NCBI RefSeq assembly: GCF_023336755.1 | Contig: NZ_JALZWP010000020.1 | Coordinates: 1-40,397, forward strand | Length of the DNA stretch: 40,397 bases | DNA from: Roseinatronobacter domitianus | GTDB taxonomy: Bacteria > Pseudomonadota > Alphaproteobacteria > Rhodobacterales > Rhodobacteraceae | Direction of reading: 5' to 3' | Position numbers and translations under genes: made by a program | Shown here: in pieces, positions 15,962 to 23,794 of the stretch | Position numbering within the stretch: position 1 is the stretch's first letter | How the letters are laid out: each line of letters opens with the position of its first letter | Notes under the pieces: model-generated | The model's database searches: none | What the model was told of the DNA's origin: nothing | The model's input: the letters and a program-made list of their open reading frames with translations, nothing else

Positions 15962-17416
15962 TCAGGCCGGATCGCGCCATGTCAGCAAGTCCATCAGAAC
16001 GCTGACATCTGGCAGCGTCTCTACCTTTGCGACAGTGTCAATCAGCGCTTGCTGCCGTGTCTCTGACAAAAGCCCGGCGGCGCAATCATTGAACTTGCCA
16101 GCCAGTTCAGCATCGCTCAGCGGATTATGCGGGCTGCCACGATAATTCTCATCCGCCCAGCGCGAAAGGGTGCGCCCATCGCGTGTGACAACATCAATCC
16201 GAGAGCGTATCCTGTCCCATCCCATCGCCTCTATCTCGGCGTCAAACCGGGTCTCTATGCGGCGCTGCATGGATTGGCAGCCGTCAGAGGCCACGAATTC
16301 GTCGGTGAACTCTGTCTTGCCCGCGCTGCCCCGCAAAATGATCGCAGAGAGCAGGAAAGCGAAGGAAAACTTGCCCTCCAGCTCGGTTTGAGCAACGTGA
16401 TAGCGGATCGGGCCAAGGACGTTGCTGCCTGCATTCAACGTGACCTTTTCAATATCGTCCGGGGTCAGCCCTTCTTCGGCCATCAGAAATTTCATCGCAT
16501 CCATGCTCGGGTGGGTCAGCACGCCAGAGGGATATGGCTTTATGCTGACACCGGGTGACAACATGGCATGCGGCGCACCGAACCTGTCGCGCACTTGCGA
16601 CGGATCACCGCCAGGCCCGGCAATCGCCAGATACCCCCAACGCCCGTCAAGCGCCTCTTCGTTAGATGACAGCCCTTCGCGCGCCAGCAACGCAGCGGTC
16701 ACACCGTTCTGGGCGGCGCGGCCAACATGCAGCGGTTTGGTCATTGTCCCGAAGCCGGCGCGAATGCCAGATGCCATGGACGCCGCAATGCCCAAGGCGC
16801 GCGCAGTGGTCGCAGCATCCAGCCCCAACATATGCGAGGCAGCGGCGGCAGCGGCAAAGGTTCCAATCGTCCCGGAGGTGTGGAATCCCCTCATGTAATG
16901 GTCGGGATCAATGGCTTCGGCCACCTTGCAGCCCACCTCGAACCCAGCGGTAAAGGCGCCAACCAGTTTCATGCCGGTAACTGGCGCGCCAGTTTCCAGC
17001 GCCACAAGATCAGCCAGCACCAGCGCTGCGGTCAGCGGTGGAACGGTGGGGTGCATCAGCAGCCCATAGGGGCGCCCCGGCCCCTCTGCCAATTGTGTAT
17101 CATCCCAATCCATTGCGTGGCCTGCCGTTCCGGCCCAAAGCGCAGCGGCGGGCGCGGGCAGACGCAGGCCGCTCAACCCCAGAACGCGCGCCTGCCCGGA
17201 CCCGCCAATCGTTGTAAGATGCCGCAGAAGCGGTGCCATTCCGGGCTGGTCGGTTCCGGCGATCATAACTGCCAAACCATCCAGAATGCAGCGGCGCGCA
17301 AGATGCAGGGTTTCGGCATCTAGCGCCGTTGCGCTGTGCCCAACAGTAAAACGCACGGCAGCATCGGTCAGGCCGGACAGGTGGTCCCAGCTTGCGCCTT
17401 CGGTCTGAATGGTCAT
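15962..17416 (-). CDS. MmgE/PrpD family protein, paralog A
   Basis: A member of the 2-methylcitrate dehydratase / cis-aconitate decarboxylase / iminodisuccinate epimerase superfamily, 484 residues. Active-site segments: HAMDWDDTQL, LMHPT, RGFHTSGTIGTF, TMTKPLHVGRAAQNG and SIKPYPSGVLTHPSMD, which contain the Asp, Thr, His and two Lys known from IRG1-type enzymes. ATG at 17416 is chosen for its AAAGGAG site; the open frame continues to 17476. It is first in a leftward three-gene operon with PdxA-like and tartrate-dehydrogenase-like genes. A palindrome shared with two other promoters lies 84 bp upstream. It resembles paralog B (23795-25231) more than paralog C. Reaction: dehydration, decarboxylation or epimerisation of a polycarboxylate; which one is not decided by sequence. 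Confidence 0.9.
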   Translation of the reverse strand: MTIQTEGASWDHLSGLTDAAVRFTVGHSATALDAETLHLARRCILDGLAVMIAGTDQPGMAPLLRHLTTIGGSGQARVLGLSGLRLPAPAAALWAGTAGHAMDWDDTQLAEGPGRPYGLLMHPTVPPLTAALVLADLVALETGAPVTGMKLVGAFTAGFEVGCKVAEAIDPDHYMRGFHTSGTIGTFAAAAAASHMLGLDAATTARALGIAASMASGIRAGFGTMTKPLHVGRAAQNGVTAALLAREGLSSNEEALDGRWGYLAIAGPGGDPSQVRDRFGAPHAMLSPGVSIKPYPSGVLTHPSMDAMKFLMAEEGLTPDDIEKVTLNAGSNVLGPIRYHVAQTELEGKFSFAFLLSAIILRGSAGKTEFTDEFVASDGCQSMQRRIETRFDAEIEAMGWDRIRSRIDVVTRDGRTLSRWADENYRGSPHNPLSDAELAGKFNDCAAGLLSETRQQALIDTVAKVETLPDVSVLMDLLTWRDPA

Positions 17417-17499
17417 GTGGGTTCTCCTTTGCGCGGTCGTGCCTTGCAGCGGAACGACCAGATATTCCATTGCCATCTAAGTGGCATCCAACCTTGTAA

Positions 17500-17511
17500 A
17501 TTGTCAACAAT
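17500..17511. promoter_or_regulatory. candidate GntR operator, copy 1
   Basis: ATTGTCAACAAT, a 12-bp near-perfect palindrome in the 272-bp gap between the leftward MmgE/PrpD operon and the rightward dehalogenase gene. On the minus strand it contains TTGACA, a -35 hexamer for the MmgE/PrpD operon. Its reverse complement occurs exactly at 23697 and an 11/12 match at 23491. The TTGT-N2-ACAA form is typical of FCD-group GntR sites. Confidence 0.65.
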
Positions 17512-17688
17512 AGTGTTGCGATTTTGCGCATTTCAGAATTAAATGTCCGCAAAGCTGCATCCAGCAACCCGGGCAACGACAGAGACTCGGTTTCTTTTGT
17601 TCTTTTATTTAAAGATATGGCCGGGAATTCACAGTCTGCGGAGCGAAGGATGCTTGGGCAGGTTTGTCTACAATACAGGAGATCCACA

Positions 17689-18630
17689 ATGCAGAACGAG
17701 ATGCCGGAATTGACGCAACCAACACGGTTGATGGAGGGGTTTCGCTACGAACGCATGCGCAGCTCTGGCGCAGAGATCAACGTCGCAATCGCCGGGGACG
17801 GGCCGCCTTTGCTATTGCTGCATGGCAATCCGCTGACCCATGTAAGCTGGCACAAGATCGCGCCTGCGCTTGCCCAGAGCTTTACGGTCATCGCGCCCGA
17901 TCTGCGCGGCTATGGTGACAGTTCCAAGCCTGACGGCGGCGCAGAGCATGAAGCCTACAGCTTTCGGGCAATGGCGCAGGATTTTCTGGAGATCATGACA
18001 ACGCTGGGGTTTGACCGCTTTGCGGTTGCGGGCCATGACCGCGGCGCGCGCGTTGCCTTTCGTTTGGCGCTGGATGCCCCAGAGCGCATTACCAAGATCG
18101 CCGCACTCGATATTGTGCCGACCTACAATGTGCTCTCTCAGGTCAGCCTTGGTTGGGGGCTGGAAGCCTATCACTGGTTTTTCATGGCACAAAAAGCGCC
18201 GTTTCCCGAAGACCTGCTATCGGCTGACCCGGAATATTACATCCGCTACAAGCTGAACAAGAAGAATGTCGGCCTAGAGATTTTCACACCAGAGGCGATG
18301 GCAGAATACATCCGCTGCACCACACGCGACCAAATTCATGCGGTCTGCGAGGATTACCGCGCCACGGTCACGCTGGATTTCGAGATGGACAAAAGCGACC
18401 ATGCCGCGAACCGCAAGATTAACTGCCCGGTGATGGTTTTATGGGGCAGCAACAGCCATTGCGGGCGCCATTTCAAGCCGCTGGAAGCCTGGGGCGAATG
18501 GGCTGACAATGTGCGCGGCGCGGCAATCCCGACCGGGCATTACCCGGCAGAACATCGGCCAGACATTGTCTACAGGGCATTTTGGCAGTTCTTTTCCGGT
18601 CAGGAACCAGATTTCGGGGGCGAGCCATGA
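17689..18630 (+). CDS. alpha/beta hydrolase, haloacetate (fluoroacetate) dehalogenase-like
   Basis: Predicted to displace halide from a 2-haloacid such as fluoro- or chloroacetate. The 313-residue hydrolase has HGNPLTHVSWHKIAPAL (oxyanion hole), DLRGYGDSS, and GHDRGARVAF, where the nucleophile is D117 rather than serine, followed by carboxylate-binding R118 and R121. The halide pocket residues H162-W163 are present in EAYHWFFMAQ, and CEDYRATVTLDFEMDK is diagnostic for this group. H284 in GHYPAEHRPD is the catalytic histidine. ATG at 17689 has AGGAG 8 nt upstream; the longer frame from 17524 lacks a ribosome site. The stop overlaps the next start (ATGA), coupling it to the rhodanese protein. 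Epoxide hydrolases share the Asp nucleophile, but the RxxR and HW residues favour dehalogenase. Confidence 0.85.
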   Translation: MQNEMPELTQPTRLMEGFRYERMRSSGAEINVAIAGDGPPLLLLHGNPLTHVSWHKIAPALAQSFTVIAPDLRGYGDSSKPDGGAEHEAYSFRAMAQDFLEIMTTLGFDRFAVAGHDRGARVAFRLALDAPERITKIAALDIVPTYNVLSQVSLGWGLEAYHWFFMAQKAPFPEDLLSADPEYYIRYKLNKKNVGLEIFTPEAMAEYIRCTTRDQIHAVCEDYRATVTLDFEMDKSDHAANRKINCPVMVLWGSNSHCGRHFKPLEAWGEWADNVRGAAIPTGHYPAEHRPDIVYRAFWQFFSGQEPDFGGEP

Positions 18631-20198
18631 AGGTCGTAACACCACAAGAGGCCTCGAACCTGTTTCATGCCGGTGGCGAGGTAGCGTTTCTGGACGTGCG
18701 CGAGGCTGGACAATTTGGCGAGGCGCATCCGCTGTTTGCAATCCCCCTGCCCTTTTCCGTGCTCGAGAGCCGCGTTCAAAAATTGGTTCCTCGCCGCGAT
18801 GTGCCTGTCCTGCTGCTGGATGCCGGTGACGACATTTCCACGCGTGCGGCGCAATGCCTTGCGGCGTTGGGCTACACAAACCTGCACATAATCGCGGGCG
18901 GAATGCCCGGTTGGGCCGCAGCAGGCTTGGGTGTGTATAAAGGGGTCAATGTGCCATCGAAAACGCTGGGAGAGTTGGCGGAAGAACTTTGGCACCCGAA
19001 CATGATTACCCCGCAGGAACTGGCGCAATGGGCCAATGCCAAGCAAGATTTCAGCTTCTTTGACGCGCGCCCGCCGGCGGAATATCAGAAGATGCGGGTT
19101 CCGGGGTCTGTCTGTTTGCCGAACGCAGAGTTGGCCCATCGTGCCGCAAGCCTGGGCGTTCTGGAGCAAGCGCCACTGGTTATTACCTGTGCAGGCCGCA
19201 CGCGCGGCATTGTCGGCGCAATCGGGATGCGGATAGCGGGGTATGGCGGGCCGGTCATGGCTTTGGAAAACGGAACCCAAGGCTGGGCGCTGGCAGGCGA
19301 AACACTGGAGCGCGGCGCCACGGCCGCCCCCTTCCCTTCGCTCGACGCCGCCGCCGCAAACGCATCGCGGCAAGCGGCAGATCGGATTATCGCCCAATTT
19401 GGTCTGACAGAGGTCACGATCGAGGAAGCCGCCGCCCTTTTGCGCGATCAGGGGCGGACGAGCTACCTGTTTGATACGCGCTCGGCGTTGGAAGCGGAAA
19501 ATGACCCTGTTCCGGGCGCAGTGCATGCACCCAGCGGGCAGGTCACGCAGGCCACAGATCAATGGATCGGCGCCCTTCGGTCGCGCGTGGTGTTGTGTTG
19601 TGATACCGGGCTTCGCTCGGCGCTGGCTGGGTTCTGGTTGAAACAACTGGGCTATGACGTGTTCGTGCTGCGCTTGACGGCGGATCGGTCTGCCCTGCCA
19701 AACCCAGCCCCGGACACGCAGCCGCCGTCCTTGCCAACACTGACCGCGCAGGATGCGCTTCAGGCACTTGCGGACGGTGCGGTGCTGGTGGACTTGCGCG
19801 GCTCCATGGCGTTCCGCAAGGCTCATGTCGCCCAGGCAATCTGGGCCTGTCGGCCCGGTTTGGCTGCGGCACTCTCCGGGCATGAGGACCGATTGGTGTT
19901 GTTGCTGGCCGATGACATGACCCAAACCGCTTGGGTGGCGCAAGACCTGCACAAGGCCGGGCATGCCCGCGTCATGGCGGTTGCAGGCGGCATGGACGCG
20001 CTGGTGCAAGCAGGCGCGCCCCTTGTGTCAAGCCCCGACATCCCGGCTGATGAACGCTGCATTGACCATCTGTTCTTTGTGCATGACCGCCATGATGGGA
20101 ACCTTGATGCCTCACGCCGCTATCTGGAATGGGAAACCGGCCTTGTCGCGCAATTGAGCAAGGCCGAGCGTGAAGAATACCATCTGATCGCACCGTGA
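18627..20198 (+). CDS. four-domain rhodanese-like sulfurtransferase
   Basis: A 523-residue protein of four rhodanese modules in tandem. Domain 1 (about 1-105): FLDVREAGQFGEAH, with the active-site cysteine replaced by D65 (LLLDAGDD). Domain 2 (about 125-235): FFDARPPAEYQ, with C188 in CAGRTRG. Domain 3 (about 260-360): LFDTRSALEA, with C325 in CCDTGLR. Domain 4 (about 370-470): LVDLRGSMAFRKAHV, with Asp in LLADDMTQ. Modules 2 and 3 should be active; 1 and 4 should not. ATG at 18627 overlaps the dehalogenase stop, so the two are made together. Its tail resembles that of single-operon rhodanese/cysteine-metabolism proteins with a conserved RYLEWE. The sulfur donor and the link to dehalogenation are unknown. 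Confidence 0.88.
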   Translation: MKVVTPQEASNLFHAGGEVAFLDVREAGQFGEAHPLFAIPLPFSVLESRVQKLVPRRDVPVLLLDAGDDISTRAAQCLAALGYTNLHIIAGGMPGWAAAGLGVYKGVNVPSKTLGELAEELWHPNMITPQELAQWANAKQDFSFFDARPPAEYQKMRVPGSVCLPNAELAHRAASLGVLEQAPLVITCAGRTRGIVGAIGMRIAGYGGPVMALENGTQGWALAGETLERGATAAPFPSLDAAAANASRQAADRIIAQFGLTEVTIEEAAALLRDQGRTSYLFDTRSALEAENDPVPGAVHAPSGQVTQATDQWIGALRSRVVLCCDTGLRSALAGFWLKQLGYDVFVLRLTADRSALPNPAPDTQPPSLPTLTAQDALQALADGAVLVDLRGSMAFRKAHVAQAIWACRPGLAAALSGHEDRLVLLLADDMTQTAWVAQDLHKAGHARVMAVAGGMDALVQAGAPLVSSPDIPADERCIDHLFFVHDRHDGNLDASRRYLEWETGLVAQLSKAEREEYHLIAP

Positions 20199-20224
20199 GA
20201 TCCAGCCGGAGCAGTATTCATAGC

Positions 20225-20253
20225 AAAAAGGCCCGGAAGTTCCGGGCCTTTTT
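20225..20253. terminator. bidirectional rho-independent terminator
   Basis: A-run, 8-bp stem GGCCCGGA / TCCGGGCC with a 3-nt loop, then a T-run. Flanked by five A and five T, it works on both strands. It separates the rightward rhodanese gene from the leftward tctA gene, which converge here. Confidence 0.93.
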
Positions 20254-20286
20254 CATGGAATGATACTCGGGTCAGCACAGACGCGC

Positions 20287-21804
20287 TCAGCTTGCGCCCA
20301 TCTGCACACCTGCCTTGCGCTTGCGCCGCATTTTGGAAAATGCAGACAATCCGAAGGACACCACCATTAAAGCCAGAATAAGCAACGCGCCCGGACGTTC
20401 TAACGCATAGGCCAGTTCGCCCCCGCTAATCTGGTAGGTCCGCAACAGGTTACCTTCGACAAGATTGCCCAGAATAAGCCCCACAACAGCGGCTGCCACC
20501 GGATAGTTGTAGCGCACCATTCCCCAACCGATGACCGAGAAAACCGCCAGCGTGATCGGGCCAGACGCAGTGCCATTGATCGCATAAGACCCAAACAGCG
20601 CCACCACCAGAACACTGGGGATAAGATACCGCATCGGCACCCTGACAATGTAGCTGGCAATGTAGACAAACCCCAGCCCCACGCCCAGCAACAGCAGCGC
20701 CTGTGCAAAATTCGACATGATGATCGCATAAACAACGTCTTTGTTATTGGCGATAAAGCTGGGGCCACCGACCACATTGTGCATCGCAAAGGCGGCCAGC
20801 AGGATTGCCGTTGCCCCACCGCCGGGAATACCAAGCGCCAGCATTGTCGCCATAGCCCCCCCTTCGGAAGACGAGTTGGCACTTTCGGCGGCAATCACGC
20901 CCTTTGGGTTGCCTTTGCCGAAAGTGTCACCATCCGGCGCATTGCGGCGGGCTTCCGAATAAGACAGCAGGTTCGAAATTGACGAACCAACACCGGGGAT
21001 CGAACCGATCACCACCCCGATAAGTGCCCCACGTCCAATGATCGTCTTGTGCTGGAATGCTTCACGAAATCCGCCCGTGATCTTGCGCATGGAGATCCTG
21101 CGCAAATCTTCGTCTTCGATCAGGTGTTTGGTATTCACAAGGTTCAGAAGTTGACTTGCGGCAAGCAGGCCCATCATCGCAGGGATGGTCGGGACACCAT
21201 CGAGCAGCCACGGAATATCCATAGTGCCGCGAATGTATCCGGCAGAGTTCATGCCGACCGTGCCCAGCAACAAGCCGAATGTCCCCGCCAGCAGCCCACG
21301 CGCAATGGACTCTCCGGCCAGAGAACCAAGCAGCATCAGGCCCCATATCGCAACAAAGAACAGCTCTAACGGGCCCATCTTCAGCACGATGCCCGAAACC
21401 GGTTCGATCAGGAACATGAGCAGGATGTAGCTGACCAGCGTTCCTATGACAGACGAGGCCAGCGCGATGCCCAGCGCCTCATTGTGGCGACCTTGCCGCG
21501 ACATGGGATAGCCATCAAAGGTTGTCGCGACGGCAGAGGATGTGCCGGGAATATTCATCAAGATGGCCGGAACGGACCCACCAAACCCTGCGCCCGTATA
21601 GATCGAGGTCAGAAAGATGATCGCTGGCAGGAAATCCATATAAAGCGTCATGGGCAGGAAGATTGCCATGGCCATCGTGATCGAAATGCCCGGCATGGAC
21701 CCAAAGAACAGCCCCAACAGCAGGCCGGGGATCACGAAAATCCACGCTGACCATGAAGAGGACAGGATTGTAAACGCATCGCTAAGTTCGGCGAGATCGA
21801 TCAT
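20287..21804 (-). CDS. tctA: tripartite tricarboxylate transporter permease TctA
   Basis: The large membrane subunit of a TTT-family importer, 505 residues with about 11-12 hydrophobic segments. Family motifs: FFGSMPGISITMAMAIFLP near the N terminus and its internal repeat GSIPGVGSSISNLLSYSEA, then GNPKGVIAAESANSSSEGG and LGIPGGGATAILLAA. It uses an ion gradient to take up a carboxylate delivered by TctC. It lies 9 nt after tctB and is the last gene of the tctCBA operon. A GTGAGG sequence precedes the ATG. Family substrates are citrate, tartrate, terephthalate and other di- or tricarboxylates. Confidence 0.95.
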   Translation of the reverse strand: MIDLAELSDAFTILSSSWSAWIFVIPGLLLGLFFGSMPGISITMAMAIFLPMTLYMDFLPAIIFLTSIYTGAGFGGSVPAILMNIPGTSSAVATTFDGYPMSRQGRHNEALGIALASSVIGTLVSYILLMFLIEPVSGIVLKMGPLELFFVAIWGLMLLGSLAGESIARGLLAGTFGLLLGTVGMNSAGYIRGTMDIPWLLDGVPTIPAMMGLLAASQLLNLVNTKHLIEDEDLRRISMRKITGGFREAFQHKTIIGRGALIGVVIGSIPGVGSSISNLLSYSEARRNAPDGDTFGKGNPKGVIAAESANSSSEGGAMATMLALGIPGGGATAILLAAFAMHNVVGGPSFIANNKDVVYAIIMSNFAQALLLLGVGLGFVYIASYIVRVPMRYLIPSVLVVALFGSYAINGTASGPITLAVFSVIGWGMVRYNYPVAAAVVGLILGNLVEGNLLRTYQISGGELAYALERPGALLILALMVVSFGLSAFSKMRRKRKAGVQMGAS

Positions 21805-21813
21805 GAATGGGCC

Positions 21814-22305
21814 TCACAGAACCGCTAGAGGGAATGGGAATGGGATGATCGCGCCATAGCCGTAGATCAGAGCCACAGTGAAGATCGCGCTGAACGCAAG
21901 ATTGGCGATCCAGTTGCGTTCACCGCAGATATACAGGCCAAGAACAAGGAAGGCGAAGACCGACACATCGAAGCCGATACGTTCCATCAGGAATGCAAGC
22001 GCGACAAAGGCTGCGGTAAGAATACCGATCTTCGCCAATTCAAGCGGGGTTTCCTTCGCCGGTGGCGTGTCCTGATTGTTGGCGGCAAGCGTATTGTCGT
22101 TTGGCTGTTCGCGAACGAAGCATTGCGGCACCAGCACCAACACAAGGATCAGCGCCAATATGGCTACGGGTTGCACCAGCAAAAGGTTGCTCACGCGCAT
22201 GGACGTGGCGCGCGCATCCAGCAGATAGGCCAATATCCAACCAGCGATGATCGCCAGCAACACCAGATGACCCCATTGTATTTTAAGTTTTCCGGTTTTC
22301 GTCAT
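21814..22305 (-). CDS. tctB: tripartite tricarboxylate transporter small membrane subunit TctB
   Basis: The small membrane subunit of the TTT importer, 163 residues with four predicted helices and a hydrophilic loop (about residues 65-85) between the second and third. The segment GLYICGERNWIANLAFSAIF is typical of the last helices. ATG at 22305 follows GAGAGGG; the frame is open to 22326. A strong stem-loop lies between it and the upstream tctC. Confidence 0.88.
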   Translation of the reverse strand: MTKTGKLKIQWGHLVLLAIIAGWILAYLLDARATSMRVSNLLLVQPVAILALILVLVLVPQCFVREQPNDNTLAANNQDTPPAKETPLELAKIGILTAAFVALAFLMERIGFDVSVFAFLVLGLYICGERNWIANLAFSAIFTVALIYGYGAIIPFPFPLAVL

Positions 22306-22332
22306 GCGGCGCCCTCTCTTGGACATAGAAGA

Positions 22333-22362
22333 AATGCCACCCCACGATACGGGGGTGGCATT
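22333..22362. other. stem-loop between tctC and tctB
   Basis: A perfect 11-bp stem (AATGCCACCCC / GGGGTGGCATT) with an 8-nt loop, directly after the tctC stop in the leftward transcript. There is no T-run behind it. Such structures after binding-protein genes often protect the upstream mRNA, giving more receptor than permease. This role is inferred from position. Confidence 0.7.
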
Positions 22363-22376
22363 GAGTTTTGTGTGAA

Positions 22377-23375
22377 TCAGGAGCCTTGCAGAATGCTCAG
22401 ATGCTGTTCCATGACAGCAGCAGTCGCCAACAAGGACCGGTTCGATACTTCCGGCCCGAACCAGTCGGTTGCAAGTTGCGCACTGGAAAGCGCCTCAATA
22501 ACCTCTGGTGCCTTGCTTGTCTCTTCAACCGCAGACAGGATCGTCTGGTAAATTTCGGGCGACCCCTCAACCAGTGACGCATGAACGCCCCAGCCGCGCT
22601 GCGAGCCAAGCACGAAATCTGCCCCAGGTGCCACTTCGGTTACGATCGCGCTGCCCCAGTTGTCGCGCGGCGCATCGTCAAAGATCAGCAGTGGAACGAT
22701 CTTATCTGCCAGTGGCAAGAAGCCCTGACCGCCGACAAGCGCAATATCCACCACATTGCCAGCCACTGCGTTGCGTGCAGGGCCGCCACCATCATAGGTC
22801 ACAAGGCGCAACTCATCGCGCGAAATGCCGACCGTATCGGCCAGAAGCATAAGGTTGACCAGATCAGCCGATGCAGGCTGGATACCAATTGTCAGCGACC
22901 GAGGGTCTGCTTTCAGTTGGTTGATGACGTCTTCGATCGATGTGATGCCCGATTCTGTGCTGGTCGCCATCATGGTGTAATCACGCGACGGCAGGTTCAT
23001 CATGTGGAAATCTGTCACCGCAAACGGAGCATTCTGCGTCAGCACGTTCAGGGGCAGAAACGGTGCAGCCGAGGTGCAAAGCAGCGTGTAACCATCATCT
23101 GGCTGCTGAAGGAAATAGGAATGCCCCAACAGCGCACCAGCGCCACCACGGTTGATGATGTTCAGCGGCTGGCCAAGGCGTTGCGACAGAAACGGTGCAA
23201 AGGCGCGGGCCAGACGGTCATTATAGCCGCCCGTGTCAAAAGGAACGACAACATTGATCGGACGCGACGGGTAGCTGTCTTGTGCAAATAGGATGGACGG
23301 TGACGCCACCGATGCAGCTGCAAGGGTGCCCCCTGTCAGCTTCAGCAAGCTCCGCCGGTTATACTTGATAGTCAT
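22377..23375 (-). CDS. tctC: tripartite tricarboxylate transporter substrate-binding protein TctC (Bug family)
   Basis: The periplasmic receptor of the TTT importer, 332 residues. A Tat-like signal opens it: NRRSLLKLTGG, then an Ala-rich stretch ending at FAQ. The mature part starts YPSRPINVVVPFDTGG, the Bug-family hallmark, with NRGGAGALLGHSYFL following. ATG at 23375 has a strong GGAGGAGG site upstream; the frame is open to 23501. It is the first gene of the leftward tctCBA operon. A candidate GntR operator overlapping a TTGACA hexamer lies 116 bp upstream. The ligand is probably a carboxylate used by the neighbouring MmgE/PrpD enzymes. Confidence 0.93.
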   Translation of the reverse strand: MTIKYNRRSLLKLTGGTLAAASVASPSILFAQDSYPSRPINVVVPFDTGGYNDRLARAFAPFLSQRLGQPLNIINRGGAGALLGHSYFLQQPDDGYTLLCTSAAPFLPLNVLTQNAPFAVTDFHMMNLPSRDYTMMATSTESGITSIEDVINQLKADPRSLTIGIQPASADLVNLMLLADTVGISRDELRLVTYDGGGPARNAVAGNVVDIALVGGQGFLPLADKIVPLLIFDDAPRDNWGSAIVTEVAPGADFVLGSQRGWGVHASLVEGSPEIYQTILSAVEETSKAPEVIEALSSAQLATDWFGPEVSNRSLLATAAVMEQHLSILQGS

Positions 23376-23490
23376 GGTTCTTTCCTCCTCCAGATTATCT
23401 TGCATGGCCTGTTGGTGAGTTTCCCTGGACCTTTTTTCACAGTTCGCGCCCGGATCGGCCAATGCACAGGACGATATAGGCTGCTTAACG

Positions 23491-23502
23491 ATTGTCAACA
23501 AA
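23491..23502. promoter_or_regulatory. candidate GntR operator, copy 2
   Basis: ATTGTCAACAAA, matching the copy at 17500 in 11 of 12 bases. On the minus strand it includes TTGACA, with a TATCGT sequence 16 bp further on, a plausible promoter for tctC. Confidence 0.6.
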
Positions 23503-23696
23503 ATAGATTTGAATCATATTTTCTTAACGATATTCCCGATGACTCTGCAAGCCATCCAAACCCAGACAGGATGGCCGCAGCTTGGCCATAACGACAATAA
23601 TACGCGCTAAATAGCTATTTTTTGAACATTCTTGTTATATCCACACTATCAGTCGACAGCACTCCCCAACTTTTCTTGCACATAGCCATCACGCAT

Positions 23697-23708
23697 ATTG
23701 TTGACAAT
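23697..23708. promoter_or_regulatory. candidate GntR operator, copy 3
   Basis: ATTGTTGACAAT, the exact reverse complement of the copy at 17500. It contains TTGACA on the plus strand, 17 bp from a TCATGT sequence, a plausible promoter for the rightward MmgE/PrpD-B operon that starts at 23795. Confidence 0.65.
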
Positions 23709-23794
23709 CATGCGCTGTGTTGGTCATGTTGTCGGCAACAGTGAACAGGCGCACGCCTGTTCGCGCCACTCAGCGATTTTACAGGAGGAATGCC

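Larger units (their letters stand above)
23376..23794. other. divergent promoter region of tctCBA and the MmgE/PrpD-B operon
   Basis: This 419-bp AT-rich region has no gene. It contains two candidate GntR operators (23491-23502 and 23697-23708), one for each direction, and a 9-bp direct repeat CTTAACGAT at 23484 and 23523. TTGACA hexamers lie inside both operators in the orientation needed for each operon. Confidence 0.7.

Noticed and set aside
17689-18630. Naming the hydrolase a proven fluoroacetate dehalogenase protecting against fluorocitrate in the tricarboxylate island
   Set aside because: The active-site residues fit, but halide preference cannot be read by eye and a link to tricarboxylate import is speculative.
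18600-20009. A 469-codon minus-strand open frame opposite the four-domain rhodanese gene
   Set aside because: The plus strand encodes four recognisable rhodanese modules; the antisense product has no domain and an Arg/Cys/His-rich make-up typical of shadow frames.
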